Source: Variovorax sp. | GTDB lineage: Bacteria > Pseudomonadota > Gammaproteobacteria > Burkholderiales > Burkholderiaceae_C | Assembly (NCBI GenBank): GCA_017744935.1 | Contig: JAGIAI010000038.1 | Location: 30,204 to 94,203, forward strand | Reading direction: 5' to 3' | Length of the DNA: 64,000 nucleotides | In this document: piece after piece, positions 19,875-28,017 of the stretch | Numbering within the stretch: the stretch's first letter is position 1 | Layout of the letters: each line of letters opens with the position of its first letter | Notes under the pieces: generated by a model | What the model was told of the DNA's origin: nothing | What the model saw: only the letters and a program-made list of their open reading frames with translations | The model's database searches: none | Translations under genes and position numbers: made by a program

Positions 19875-20559
19875 GTGGGCTCCGCGAGGGTTCGTCGCCG
19901 AACACCTGGTGATAGCACCCGAGCCATTCGCTTTCAGCCGCATCACGATCCAGCCGGCGCTCGCAACGCGCACCCGGTCCGAACTCGAGTGATTCGCCGC
20001 GTCCCCGGACGCAGCTCTCCGGCGTCAGCACGGCCCACCGCGCGTGTGCCATCCGGCGCATGAAGAAAGGCGCGACCGCCTCGACGATGTAGTGGTCGGG
20101 CGCGAACCACGCGATTTGCAGGGGCTCGCCGTCTGCGGTCTGGCGAATGGTCACGAATCGCACCTGCGATTTCATCTTCTGGATGTCGCGACGCACCGCG
20201 CGGGCCATGTGCAGCGCACGAAGACGGTCGTCGTCGTGCGGGTCGCGATGCAGGGCAGGCTCGTGCACCAAGCGCCAGAGCAGCCGGTACAACAGCGCGA
20301 AGCGCGCCGGATCGTGGTGCAGGATCACCATGCTGCACAGGGACAGAAACGAGCGCGGCAACACCAGATTGACGCCGCTCGGCGGCTTCTCGTCGGGGTC
20401 CATCTGGCCGGCGTGCGGCTGGCGATACAGGTCGGGCATCGCGCGCGCATCCCAGTGCGCCTCCTCGGGCGGGACAAGTCCCGCGAGCAGAACGCGGGCT
20501 TCGCGCCGGAATCCCTGCAGATCGGTCTGACTCGCGAGCGTGACGGAGTGCTGCGCCAT
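19816..20559 (-). CDS. DUF4130 (TIGR03915-type) DNA-repair protein, apparently truncated
   Basis: The 247 residues match the N-terminal DUF4130 half of the DNA-metabolism proteins that in many Burkholderiales are fused to a C-terminal UdgX uracil-DNA-binding domain. Recognisable parts are FALLYRLLWRLVHEP, ARAVRRDIQKMKSQVRF and the core IAWFAPDHYIVEAVAPFFMRR. In full-length relatives a WxxYYxxIFNPARLK segment follows; here it has decayed to WLGCYHQVFG, followed by an unrelated basic/acidic tail and a stop inside the pagL 3' end. The UdgX domain is therefore missing. It could work alone or be a remnant. Confidence 0.75.
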   Translation of the reverse strand: MAQHSVTLASQTDLQGFRREARVLLAGLVPPEEAHWDARAMPDLYRQPHAGQMDPDEKPPSGVNLVLPRSFLSLCSMVILHHDPARFALLYRLLWRLVHEPALHRDPHDDDRLRALHMARAVRRDIQKMKSQVRFVTIRQTADGEPLQIAWFAPDHYIVEAVAPFFMRRMAHARWAVLTPESCVRGRGESLEFGPGARCERRLDRDAAESEWLGCYHQVFGDEPSRSPLRSDKDSEPAQSFRPDSVP

Positions 20560-20649
20560 GCCGTCAAATTAGGGCGCCCCCGCCGACGGCCCTGTAGGCA
20601 TACAGGCGCAAAAGGCCGAAGCATGCGCTGGCTTGGCGCATTCGGCATT

Positions 20650-21645
20650 TCAGCCCGAAGACGTCGAAAGCATCCTTCGCAAGCGCCTTGCGTGCATCTC
20701 CGCGACCACGTAGAACACCAGCGCCACCGCGAGCGGCAGCAGGTAATAGAGCGCACGGTACGCGAGCAACGCGCCGAGGATCTGCGCCTCCGGAAGCCGG
20801 TGCGACAGCAATGCGAGGAACACCGCCTCCAGCACGCCGATCCCGCCCGGCACGTGCGTGATCACGCCCGCCACGGCGGCAACGAGAAGCACCGAAAGCA
20901 CGGTCGGGTATTCCACCTGCCGCTGGAGCAGGAACCAGACGATTCCCCCGATCAGCGACCAGTTGACGCCCGACATCGCGAGCTGCAGCAGCGCGATGCG
21001 CAGTGGCGGCGTGTCGAGCTCGTGGCCGCGGATGTTCCAGGTGTGCTCGCGCGCCGCGGCGCACAGCACGAGGTACGCGATGCCGACCAGCATCAATCCC
21101 GCGCCGAGGATGCGCAGCCCGCCGCTGTCGATCCGCCAGTCCGGCGGCAGGGTCATCGGCGCGAAGCAGAAAGCCGCGCCGGCCACCACGAAGTAGCCGA
21201 ACCAGTTGGTGAGCATGCTGAAACCGAGCACCCGCGTGATCGTGTTCGGCCCGAGGCCGAGCCGCGAGTACAGCCGGTAACGGAAAGCCACGCCGCCGAC
21301 CAGCGAGCCGAAGTTCAGGTTGAACGCGTAGCTGATGAAGGTGATGCCCATGACCGGCACGGTGCCCAGACCATGATGGGTCATGCGCCGCCCGAGAAGG
21401 TCGTAGGTGCTGTAGAGCAGGTGGCTGCAGAAGGCCAGCATCGCAGCCGCGAGGATCATCGGCAATGGGATCGCGCGGATCGATGCGAGCACGGTCCACC
21501 AGTCGATGTGGCGCGCCTGCCGCCAGATCAGCGCCACGACGGCCGCGAAGAAGACCCACGCGGCAATGCGCTTGAGGTGCTCCCAGCGGGTTGACGCGGC
21601 AGGTTCCGCCGGGGCCACGGTGCCGGCTGCCGGTGGGCTGGCCAT
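20650..21645 (-). CDS. ybhN: YbhN-like (UPF0104/LPG synthase TM) integral membrane protein
   Basis: This is a 331-residue polytopic protein with about eight transmembrane helices and the UPF0104/lysylphosphatidylglycerol-synthase transmembrane-domain pattern, including THVPGGIGVLEAVFLALL near the C-terminus. In E. coli ybhN lies with clsB (ybhO) and ybhP, as here; it is linked to phospholipid handling but its exact reaction is unknown. The start codon ATG at 21645 shares one base with the clsB stop (TGATG), so translation is coupled. The flanking truncated repair gene is separated by 90 nt. Confidence 0.88.
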   Translation of the reverse strand: MASPPAAGTVAPAEPAASTRWEHLKRIAAWVFFAAVVALIWRQARHIDWWTVLASIRAIPLPMILAAAMLAFCSHLLYSTYDLLGRRMTHHGLGTVPVMGITFISYAFNLNFGSLVGGVAFRYRLYSRLGLGPNTITRVLGFSMLTNWFGYFVVAGAAFCFAPMTLPPDWRIDSGGLRILGAGLMLVGIAYLVLCAAAREHTWNIRGHELDTPPLRIALLQLAMSGVNWSLIGGIVWFLLQRQVEYPTVLSVLLVAAVAGVITHVPGGIGVLEAVFLALLSHRLPEAQILGALLAYRALYYLLPLAVALVFYVVAEMHARRLRRMLSTSSG

Positions 21646-22883
21646 CACGCCACGTCCGTCTGCGTGGAGCCGCCGCGCGGTCCCTGCTTTCCGAGGGGTT
21701 CGAGACGCGGCACGTGTCGCGGCAGCCATCCGACCCATGCCGGATACCAGCGCAACAGGTGGAAGATGAAAAAGCTGCGCACCAGGCGCCACGCACTCCA
21801 TTCGGTGAGATCCGATGTCTGCACCTGCCTGCAACTGTTCTCCATGAGGTCGTGGAGCTTATCCCAGAGCGTCTGGTTGAACGCCCGGCTGCGCACGATC
21901 ACATTCGCCTCGAGGTTCAGCGACAGGCTCAACGGGTCGAGATTGCTCGAACCCACGGTGCTCCACTGGTCATCCGCCAGCGCCACCTTGCCGTGCAACG
22001 GCCGATCGATGTATTCGTGGATGTGGACACCCGCGTGCAGCAGGTGGTGATAGAGCATGCTCGCCGCCACCTTCACGAACGGCATGTCGGGCTCACCCTG
22101 CAGGATCAGGTGCACCGCCACGCCGCGACGCGCTGCGCGGCGCATTTCCTTGATGAGGCGGTAGCCAGGGAAGAAATAGGCGTTGGCAATCACGATGCGC
22201 TCGCGCGCGCTGCGGATCGCGGCGCGATAGTGCCGCTCGATGTCGTTGGTGTGATGCCGGTTGTCGCGCGTCACGAAGAGCACCTCGGCCGTACCTGCGG
22301 GCTCGATCGCGTGATGGCCCGAGACTTTGAGCCGCCGCCGGAACCAGCTCGCACCCTTGCCGCCGAGCGCTATCTCACGCAGGACGAAATGATGGATTTC
22401 TTCGACGATCGGCCCCTGGAGCACCACCGCATAGTCCTGCTTGGCCATCGGGCCGAAGTCGAGCAGATGGTCCGCCGAAAAATTGAGGCCGCCGACGAAC
22501 GCTGTCGCGCCATCCACAACCACGATCTTGCGGTGCATGCGGCGGAAGTAGTTCAGGCGCTTTCCGAAGAACCGCTTGCCCGGATCGAATACCCGGACCC
22601 GCACGCCCGCCGAGGTGAGCCCTTCGATGAAAGCGGATGAAAGCGACGGCGAGCCGAAGCCGTCGATCATCACGTCGACCCTCACGCCTCGCACTGCCGC
22701 CTCGCGCAACGCGGCGTGCAGCTCCTGTCCGACCTTGTCTTCGAACAGGATGAAGGTCTCGATGACCACTTCTCGTCGCGCCTCGCGGATGGCCTGGAAG
22801 ACGCGCGGATAGTACTGCTCGCCGTTCTCGAGCAACTCGACCCGATTGCCGTCGACCCAGTGCGGATTCTTCGATGCGCTCAC
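21645..22883 (-). CDS. clsB: cardiolipin synthase ClsB
   Basis: ClsB condenses phosphatidylglycerol with another phospholipid to make cardiolipin at the inner membrane. The 412-residue product is a phospholipase-D superfamily enzyme with both HKD motifs: HRKIVVVDGATAFVGG and HGKVALADDQWSTVGSSNLD. Its length matches E. coli ClsB (413). The start is a GTG at 22883 overlapping the ybhP stop (GTGA); a long open frame upstream is only a shadow of ybhP. It sits in the ybhP-clsB-ybhN operon order known from E. coli. Confidence 0.93.
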   Translation of the reverse strand: MSASKNPHWVDGNRVELLENGEQYYPRVFQAIREARREVVIETFILFEDKVGQELHAALREAAVRGVRVDVMIDGFGSPSLSSAFIEGLTSAGVRVRVFDPGKRFFGKRLNYFRRMHRKIVVVDGATAFVGGLNFSADHLLDFGPMAKQDYAVVLQGPIVEEIHHFVLREIALGGKGASWFRRRLKVSGHHAIEPAGTAEVLFVTRDNRHHTNDIERHYRAAIRSARERIVIANAYFFPGYRLIKEMRRAARRGVAVHLILQGEPDMPFVKVAASMLYHHLLHAGVHIHEYIDRPLHGKVALADDQWSTVGSSNLDPLSLSLNLEANVIVRSRAFNQTLWDKLHDLMENSCRQVQTSDLTEWSAWRLVRSFFIFHLLRWYPAWVGWLPRHVPRLEPLGKQGPRGGSTQTDVA

Positions 22884-23638
22884 AGCTCGATCTCCGCCAC
22901 CAGCGGCGCGTGGTCCGACAGATGCGACCACGGCCTGCGGGGAAGCACCACCGGCGCGTGCACCGCCGCGTTGCGCACGTAGATGCGGTCCAGCGGCAGC
23001 ATCGGGAAGCGCGCCGGAAACGTCCTGGCCGCGCTGCCGTGGGCCTGGACGAAGACCTCCCGCAGCGCCGCACCTTGTTCGAGGATGGCGTGCGCCTTGC
23101 CACGCCAGTCGTTGAAGTCGCCGGCCACGATCAACGGAGCGTCCCCGGGCACTTCGTCGCGTACGATGTGACACAGCAGTTCCAACTGCTGCTGCCGATG
23201 ATTCTCGGCCAGCCCCAGGTGCGTGCAGATCACATGCACGTCCACCGGCCGCGCGGGCAGCCGAAGCACGCAGTGAAGCAGGCCGCGCTTCTCGGGCCCG
23301 AGAACGGAGACATCGTGGTTGCGGTAGTGGACGATCGGGAACTTCGACAGCACTGCGTTGCCGTGATGGCCCTTCGGATAGACCGCATTGCGTCCGTAGG
23401 CGAACTGCGGCCACATCGTGTCGGCAAGGAACTCGTAGTGCGGCGCCTCCGGCCAGTTGTCGATCTTGCGCGAATGCCGCGAGTGCGTGCCGAGCACTTC
23501 CTGCAGGAACACGACGTCCGCGCCCACGGTACGGACAGCTTCGCGCAACTCGGGAAGGATGAACTTGCGATTCAGCGCCGTGAAGCCCTTGTGGGTGTTC
23601 ACGGTCATCACCTTCAGCGACGTCGGCTGGGCCGTCAT
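22880..23638 (-). CDS. ybhP: endonuclease/exonuclease/phosphatase family protein YbhP
   Basis: A 252-residue EEP-superfamily (DNase I-like) protein. Metal and catalytic motifs are visible: MTVNTHKG, FLQEVLGTH, VAGDFNDWR, and DHAPLVAEI at the C-terminus. Family members cleave phosphodiesters in nucleic acids, sphingomyelin or inositol phospholipids; location beside clsB suggests a phospholipid-related role. A GTG at 23665 would add 9 residues; the ATG at 23638 is preferred because similarity starts soon after. It is the first gene of the ybhP-clsB-ybhN operon. Confidence 0.88.
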   Translation of the reverse strand: MTAQPTSLKVMTVNTHKGFTALNRKFILPELREAVRTVGADVVFLQEVLGTHSRHSRKIDNWPEAPHYEFLADTMWPQFAYGRNAVYPKGHHGNAVLSKFPIVHYRNHDVSVLGPEKRGLLHCVLRLPARPVDVHVICTHLGLAENHRQQQLELLCHIVRDEVPGDAPLIVAGDFNDWRGKAHAILEQGAALREVFVQAHGSAARTFPARFPMLPLDRIYVRNAAVHAPVVLPRRPWSHLSDHAPLVAEIEL

Positions 23639-23748
23639 GGCTTCTGCGGGGGACGAGAGCTTCACGGCATTAGTTGTAAGACGCGCCGCTCAGCCGTGCT
23701 GTAGGAGCGCGCCACGTTCTTTCAAGGTCGAAGCCGCCAGGTGAATGT

Positions 23749-23782
23749 GGAAAAGCCCGCGGCGCTTGCGCGTGGCGGGCTT
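23749..23782 (-). terminator. rho-independent terminator of the spy-like gene
   Basis: On the minus strand an 8-bp stem (AAGCCCGC / GCGGGCTT) with a 14-nt loop is followed by TTTTCC, 22 nt past the stop of the Spy/CpxP-like gene. It separates that gene from the ybhP-clsB-ybhN operon. Confidence 0.75.
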
Positions 23783-23803
23783 CGTGCGTGGACTGTCGAG
23801 CGC

Positions 23804-24358
23804 TTAGCTCTTGGCGGGCGCAGCCGGGTGATGCGGATGCGGCCGGCCTTCGCGGTCGCCGGGGCCGAAGCGGCGCATCGACTCGGCATCGAAGGTCTTC
23901 TGCTGTTCAGGCGTCAGGCCCGCGTAGAAGGAACGCGTCGCATCGGCGCGCTTGGAGAACATCGCGCTGCGTTCGGCGCGGTGCTTTTCCATCAGGTCGA
24001 GGCGTTGCGGCGTCGTCAGCTTGGCGAACTCGTCGCGGTTCATGCGCGGCCCGGGAGGCGGCGCCGGAGGCATTTGCTGGGCTTCTGCAAACGAGTTCCA
24101 TGCGCCTTCCTGCGCCGGGGTGAGCTTGAGCTTCTCCTTGAGCGCGGCGAGGTGCTGCGCATGGCGTTGCTTCATCTGCTCGAAGCGCTGTGCGCGGTCT
24201 TCCCGCCCGCGAGGATCCTTGGCCGGCGCTTGCGCGGCGGACTGGCCCTGGGCGGAGGGCGCAGCGGGTGAGGTCGCCGGCGCTTGCGCGAAGGCGCCCG
24301 AGGCTACCGTGGCAGCCAGCAATCCGGCACAGAGAAGGCTTTTGCGAGACGTGATCAT
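23804..24358 (-). CDS. Spy/CpxP-like periplasmic LTxxQ-motif protein
   Basis: The product has 184 residues with a signal peptide (cleavage after GAFA, about 24) and a helical mature domain. Three LTxxQ-type motifs are seen: LTPAQEGAW, LTTPQRLD and LTPEQQKTF. These mark the Spy/CpxP family of periplasmic chaperones and envelope-stress regulators. The C-terminus is His/Pro-rich (HPHHPAAP), which could bind metal. It is a stand-alone gene with its own terminator. Confidence 0.85.
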   Translation of the reverse strand: MITSRKSLLCAGLLAATVASGAFAQAPATSPAAPSAQGQSAAQAPAKDPRGREDRAQRFEQMKQRHAQHLAALKEKLKLTPAQEGAWNSFAEAQQMPPAPPPGPRMNRDEFAKLTTPQRLDLMEKHRAERSAMFSKRADATRSFYAGLTPEQQKTFDAESMRRFGPGDREGRPHPHHPAAPAKS

Positions 24359-24494
24359 GAGAGTGCTTCCTTTCCGAAGAAGCCTGCCGCCGAGGGGCAG
24401 CAGGTGAGGGAAAGTGTGGCGGCCCCATGTTTCCGCCGAGTGATGCGAGGGTTAGCGCGCGTAAAGATAGATGAAGGCGCTCACAGCGGCACCG

Positions 24495-25391
24495 TCAGCC
24501 GAATTTGCCGTGCTGGAAGTCCTGCACCGCCTGCATCAGCTGCTCGCGCGTGTTCATGACGAAGGGGCCGTATTGCGCGATGGGCTCTCGCAGAGGCTTG
24601 CCGGCGATCAGCAGCGCACGGGCCGGGCTGTGGTTGGTGCCGGGCGCGTGCAGCAGCACGCCGTCGCTGCCGGGTTCGTTGGCCATGATCGCCATGCGCT
24701 TCGTCGGGATCTCGCTGTTGCCGATGAAGACCGATTCGCGGAACACGTAGATCAGCGCATTGCGATCGTCCGGCAGCGGCTGCGCGAATTCGGCGCCGGG
24801 CGGCAGGGTGATGTCGAGGTAGAGGGGCTCGGTGTGCTCGCGCTTCATCGCACCCGCGACGCCGTGGCTCTCTCCGGCGATCACGCGCACATGCACGCCG
24901 GCAGGGGTGGTGAACTCCGGGATCTCCCCGCTCTGGATGTCGCGATACCAGGGCTCGCGCATCTTGTCCCTGGCGGGCAGGTTGAGCCACAGCTGAAAGC
25001 CTTCCATCAAGCCTTCTTCCTGTTCCGGCAGCTCGCTGTGCACGAGGCCGCGGCCGGCGGTCATCCATTGCACGCCGCCGTTGGACAGCAGGCCCTCGTG
25101 GCCATGACTGTCGCGATGGCGCATGCGGCCCGAGATCATGTAGGTCACGGTTTCGAAGCCGCGATGCGGATGACTCGGAAAGCCGCCGATGTAGTCGCCC
25201 GGGTTGTCGCTGCCGAAGGCGTCGAGCATCAGATAAGGATCGAGCCGCTCCTGCAGCGTGTGTTGCAGCACGCGCGTGAGCTTGACGCCGTCGCCGTCGC
25301 TGGTCGAAACACCGGCGACGATCTGCTCGATCGGACGCGGCCGTGCAAGCGAAACGGGCGAGACAGTATGGGGATGGTGCGGGGTGGTCAT
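24495..25391 (-). CDS. pirin family protein
   Basis: The 298-residue protein has the bicupin pirin fold. In the first cupin HPHRGFETVTY and the later GRGLVHSE supply the metal-binding His and Glu residues, usually Fe. Bacterial pirins act as quercetinases or modulate metabolic enzymes. The ATG at 25391 (MTTPHHPHT) fits family length; the upstream extension of the open frame is antisense to the racemase gene. It appears to be a single gene. Confidence 0.92.
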   Translation of the reverse strand: MTTPHHPHTVSPVSLARPRPIEQIVAGVSTSDGDGVKLTRVLQHTLQERLDPYLMLDAFGSDNPGDYIGGFPSHPHRGFETVTYMISGRMRHRDSHGHEGLLSNGGVQWMTAGRGLVHSELPEQEEGLMEGFQLWLNLPARDKMREPWYRDIQSGEIPEFTTPAGVHVRVIAGESHGVAGAMKREHTEPLYLDITLPPGAEFAQPLPDDRNALIYVFRESVFIGNSEIPTKRMAIMANEPGSDGVLLHAPGTNHSPARALLIAGKPLREPIAQYGPFVMNTREQLMQAVQDFQHGKFG

Positions 25392-25443
25392 CCGGGCATG
25401 GTGGCACGGTCCGGACGACCGCGCTGCCGGTGGGGGCGGGCAT

Positions 25444-26178
25444 TCAACCGAAGGATTCGAGTTCCCAGGAGACGCTCTGCCATGCAACGCCGAATCCCCT
25501 GGTCGCTTTTGCCGCCGAGGCAGACGATCCGACGGTCTCCACGGCCCATGCGGCGCCGGCATCCACGCTGTCGATGAGCGGCACGGGCACAGCATCGGCG
25601 ATCTCTGCCGCGATGCCGGCGAGTCCCGCGCCACCGAGCACGACGGCCTCCACGCCGAAGCGCTGTGCCGCGTCCCGACAAGCCTGCGCGAGCAGCGACC
25701 GGGCGCCCTGTGGATCGGCGGCGAGCTGCGCGCCGGTGGGCGCAACGGTGTGGATGCCTGCGAGCGATGCGGAGTATCCGAGCGCCCAGGCGAGCCGTTC
25801 GAGCATCGGCCGCCACGCCTCGCCGCCGGTGACCACCGCAAAGCGGCCGCGGCGCGAGCCCGCAATGAAGGACGCCTCAGCCAGCCCACCGACCGCAACG
25901 CCCGCGCCTTCGCGCAGCGCGAAGAGGCCCGGATCGCCGAAGCAACCGATCAACACCGCGTCGGGCCGCTCGCCATTCGCATGCGCAGCCGCCAAGGCAT
26001 CCAGCGTTGCGTGCTGGGCGACCGCATAGCTGGCCTCGCTCGCGATGTAGGTTGCGCCGAATCGCGCGGTGACGGTGCGGACGTCGTGCGTCCCGCCGAC
26101 CGCAGCACTGACTCGACGTTGCAGAAGATCGCTGATCGATCCAGAGGTGTTCGGATTGATGACCAGCAGCCGCGCCAT
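25444..26178 (-). CDS. Asp/Glu/hydantoin racemase superfamily protein with one catalytic Cys missing
   Basis: The 244-residue product starts MARLLVINPNTSGS, the family N-terminus, and carries the first catalytic cysteine in LIGCFGDPG (Cys79). Racemases of this family use two cysteines; the second, normally in VLGCAG, is here VLGGAG (Gly184). A two-base racemisation is therefore unlikely, and it may instead act as a decarboxylase/isomerase-type enzyme or a binding protein. It is the last gene of the PotABCD-like transporter cluster, 13 nt after the second permease gene, so its substrate is probably what the transporter imports. Confidence 0.85.
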   Translation of the reverse strand: MARLLVINPNTSGSISDLLQRRVSAAVGGTHDVRTVTARFGATYIASEASYAVAQHATLDALAAAHANGERPDAVLIGCFGDPGLFALREGAGVAVGGLAEASFIAGSRRGRFAVVTGGEAWRPMLERLAWALGYSASLAGIHTVAPTGAQLAADPQGARSLLAQACRDAAQRFGVEAVVLGGAGLAGIAAEIADAVPVPLIDSVDAGAAWAVETVGSSASAAKATRGFGVAWQSVSWELESFG

Positions 26179-26191
26179 GCCTGTCGCCGCA

Positions 26192-27082
26192 TCAGCCCCG
26201 TCGCGCGGAACGCCTGCGCAGCAAGTTCGCTGCACCAAGCGCGATGGCCATGACCGCGAAGGACACCACCGTAGTGACCGTGCCGAGTGCATAGATGGCC
26301 GGCGTGGTGACGGTCGAAGTCAGGCCCTGGAGTTCGAGCGGCAAGGTGTTGACGTCGCCGATCGCCTGCGAAGTGCGCGCGATCTCGTCCCAGCTCAGTG
26401 TGAAGCCGAACATGCCGATGCCAACGACCGATGGACCGATCAGCGGCAGCACCACATGCAGGAAGGTCTGCCACGGCGTCGCGCCCAGATCGCGTGCTGC
26501 TTCTTCGTACGCCGGGTTGAAGCGGTTGAACACCGCGAACATGATGAGCAGACCGAAGGGGAGGGTCCACGTCAGGTGGGCGCCCAGTGCCGAGGTAAGA
26601 AGGCCCAGCGCGGTGCCGTAGTTCTCCAGCGTGCTCGTGGCATCCAATGCGGTGAGTGCCCCTTTTATGCCACTGTCGAGAAGGCGAAACTGCAAGCCGA
26701 TGCCGAGCGACACGATGATCGACGGCATGATCAGGCTCGCGATGGTGATGAAGAAGAGCGCGTTGCCGCCCTTGAGCCTCTTGCGGAAGGCCAGGCCTGC
26801 GAGTAGCGAGAGCACGACGGTGAAGAGCATCACCACTGCACCCAGCAGCATCGAACGCCGGAATGCCGCGCCGATGTCCACAGTGCCGAGCCCCTCTGCG
26901 AGCTTGAAGAACCAATGGAGCGAGACGCCGCGCAACGGAAAGGTGAGGCCGCCTTCAGGCCCCTGGAAGCTCAGCACGAAGATGGTGATCATCGGGCCGT
27001 AGAGGAACACAACAAACAGCGCGAACACCCCTGCCAGGGGCCAGAAACCGCGACTGCGCCGCTCGCCGAGACGGTGACTCAA
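26192..27082 (-). CDS. ABC transporter permease (PotC-like)
   Basis: The 296-residue inner-membrane permease has about six transmembrane helices and the cytoplasmic EAA-loop EEAARDLGATPWQTFLHVVLP that docks on the ATPase. It resembles the spermidine/putrescine permease PotC. The start is a TTG at 27082: an AAGGAG ribosome-binding site sits 9 nt upstream, overlapping the end of the potB-like gene, whose stop is 1 nt before. A second TTG nine codons upstream lacks a good site. Confidence 0.9.
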   Translation of the reverse strand: MSHRLGERRSRGFWPLAGVFALFVVFLYGPMITIFVLSFQGPEGGLTFPLRGVSLHWFFKLAEGLGTVDIGAAFRRSMLLGAVVMLFTVVLSLLAGLAFRKRLKGGNALFFITIASLIMPSIIVSLGIGLQFRLLDSGIKGALTALDATSTLENYGTALGLLTSALGAHLTWTLPFGLLIMFAVFNRFNPAYEEAARDLGATPWQTFLHVVLPLIGPSVVGIGMFGFTLSWDEIARTSQAIGDVNTLPLELQGLTSTVTTPAIYALGTVTTVVSFAVMAIALGAANLLRRRSARRG

Positions 27083-27083
27083 T

Positions 27084-28004
27084 TCACAGCTCCTTGCGGA
27101 TGTCCACAAGCCGCGTGAGCGACCAGATGATCATCAGCACCACCGCGAGCAGGATCATCGCGTTGGCCGCGGCAAGCGGGAACTGCAGGTAGGACGTCTG
27201 CACCTGGATGATCTTGCCGACCGACGCGATTTGCTGGCCGCCCATCACGCCGATGGTCACGAAGTCGCCCATCACGATGGTGATGACGAAGATCGAGCCG
27301 ATCAGGATGCCAGTGCGCGAGAGCGGCACGATCACGTTCCACAGCGTCTGCCAGCCCGATGCGCCCGAGTCGCTCGCCGCTTCGAGCAATGATCGATCGA
27401 TGCGCATCATCGAATTGAAGATCGGCACGATCATGAACATCGTGTACAGATGCACGAAGGCCAGCACCACCGAGAAGTCGGAGAAGAGCAGCCACTCGAT
27501 CGGCGAGTCGACCACGCCGAGCCACATCAATCCCTGATTGACCAGACCGTTGCGGCCCAGGAGCGGCACCCACGAGATCATGCGGATCACGTTCGACGTC
27601 CAGAAGGGCACCGTGCACAGCACGAAGAGCAACGTCTGCATCGTGGACGATCGCACGTGGAAGGCGAGGAAGTACGCCACTGCGAACCCCACCACCAGTG
27701 TGATTGCCCAGACGGTCACGCAGAACTTGAGCGTGCTCAGGTAGGTGGACAGCGTGACGCAGAAATCGCCGTTGTCCGTGAGATGCGAGCAGCCTTCAAA
27801 GATGCTCAGGTAGTTGCGCAGCGACAGCGCGGGGATGAGTTCGTATTCGTTGAAGTTCCACAGGCTGACCATCGCGATCAGCGCCAGCGGAACGATGAAG
27901 AACAGCAGGAACACCAGCGCGAACGGCGCGGCCTGCCACCACGCGCGGATGGACCGCACGGGCGTGGTGGCATTGGCCGGAGCCGTTGTCGCGATGGCGC
28001 TCAT
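27084..28004 (-). CDS. ABC transporter permease (PotB-like)
   Basis: The product is a 306-residue permease with six or more helices and the EAA-type loop LEAASDSGASGWQTLWNVIVPLS. It resembles PotB of polyamine importers and pairs with the PotC-like subunit. It starts 13 nt after the stop of the substrate-binding protein gene, within a single transcript running ATPase, binding protein, PotB, PotC, racemase. Known family ligands include polyamines, aromatic or opine-like compounds; none can be chosen from the sequence. Confidence 0.92.
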   Translation of the reverse strand: MSAIATTAPANATTPVRSIRAWWQAAPFALVFLLFFIVPLALIAMVSLWNFNEYELIPALSLRNYLSIFEGCSHLTDNGDFCVTLSTYLSTLKFCVTVWAITLVVGFAVAYFLAFHVRSSTMQTLLFVLCTVPFWTSNVIRMISWVPLLGRNGLVNQGLMWLGVVDSPIEWLLFSDFSVVLAFVHLYTMFMIVPIFNSMMRIDRSLLEAASDSGASGWQTLWNVIVPLSRTGILIGSIFVITIVMGDFVTIGVMGGQQIASVGKIIQVQTSYLQFPLAAANAMILLAVVLMIIWSLTRLVDIRKEL

Positions 28005-28017
28005 GGCCTCGGGGACT

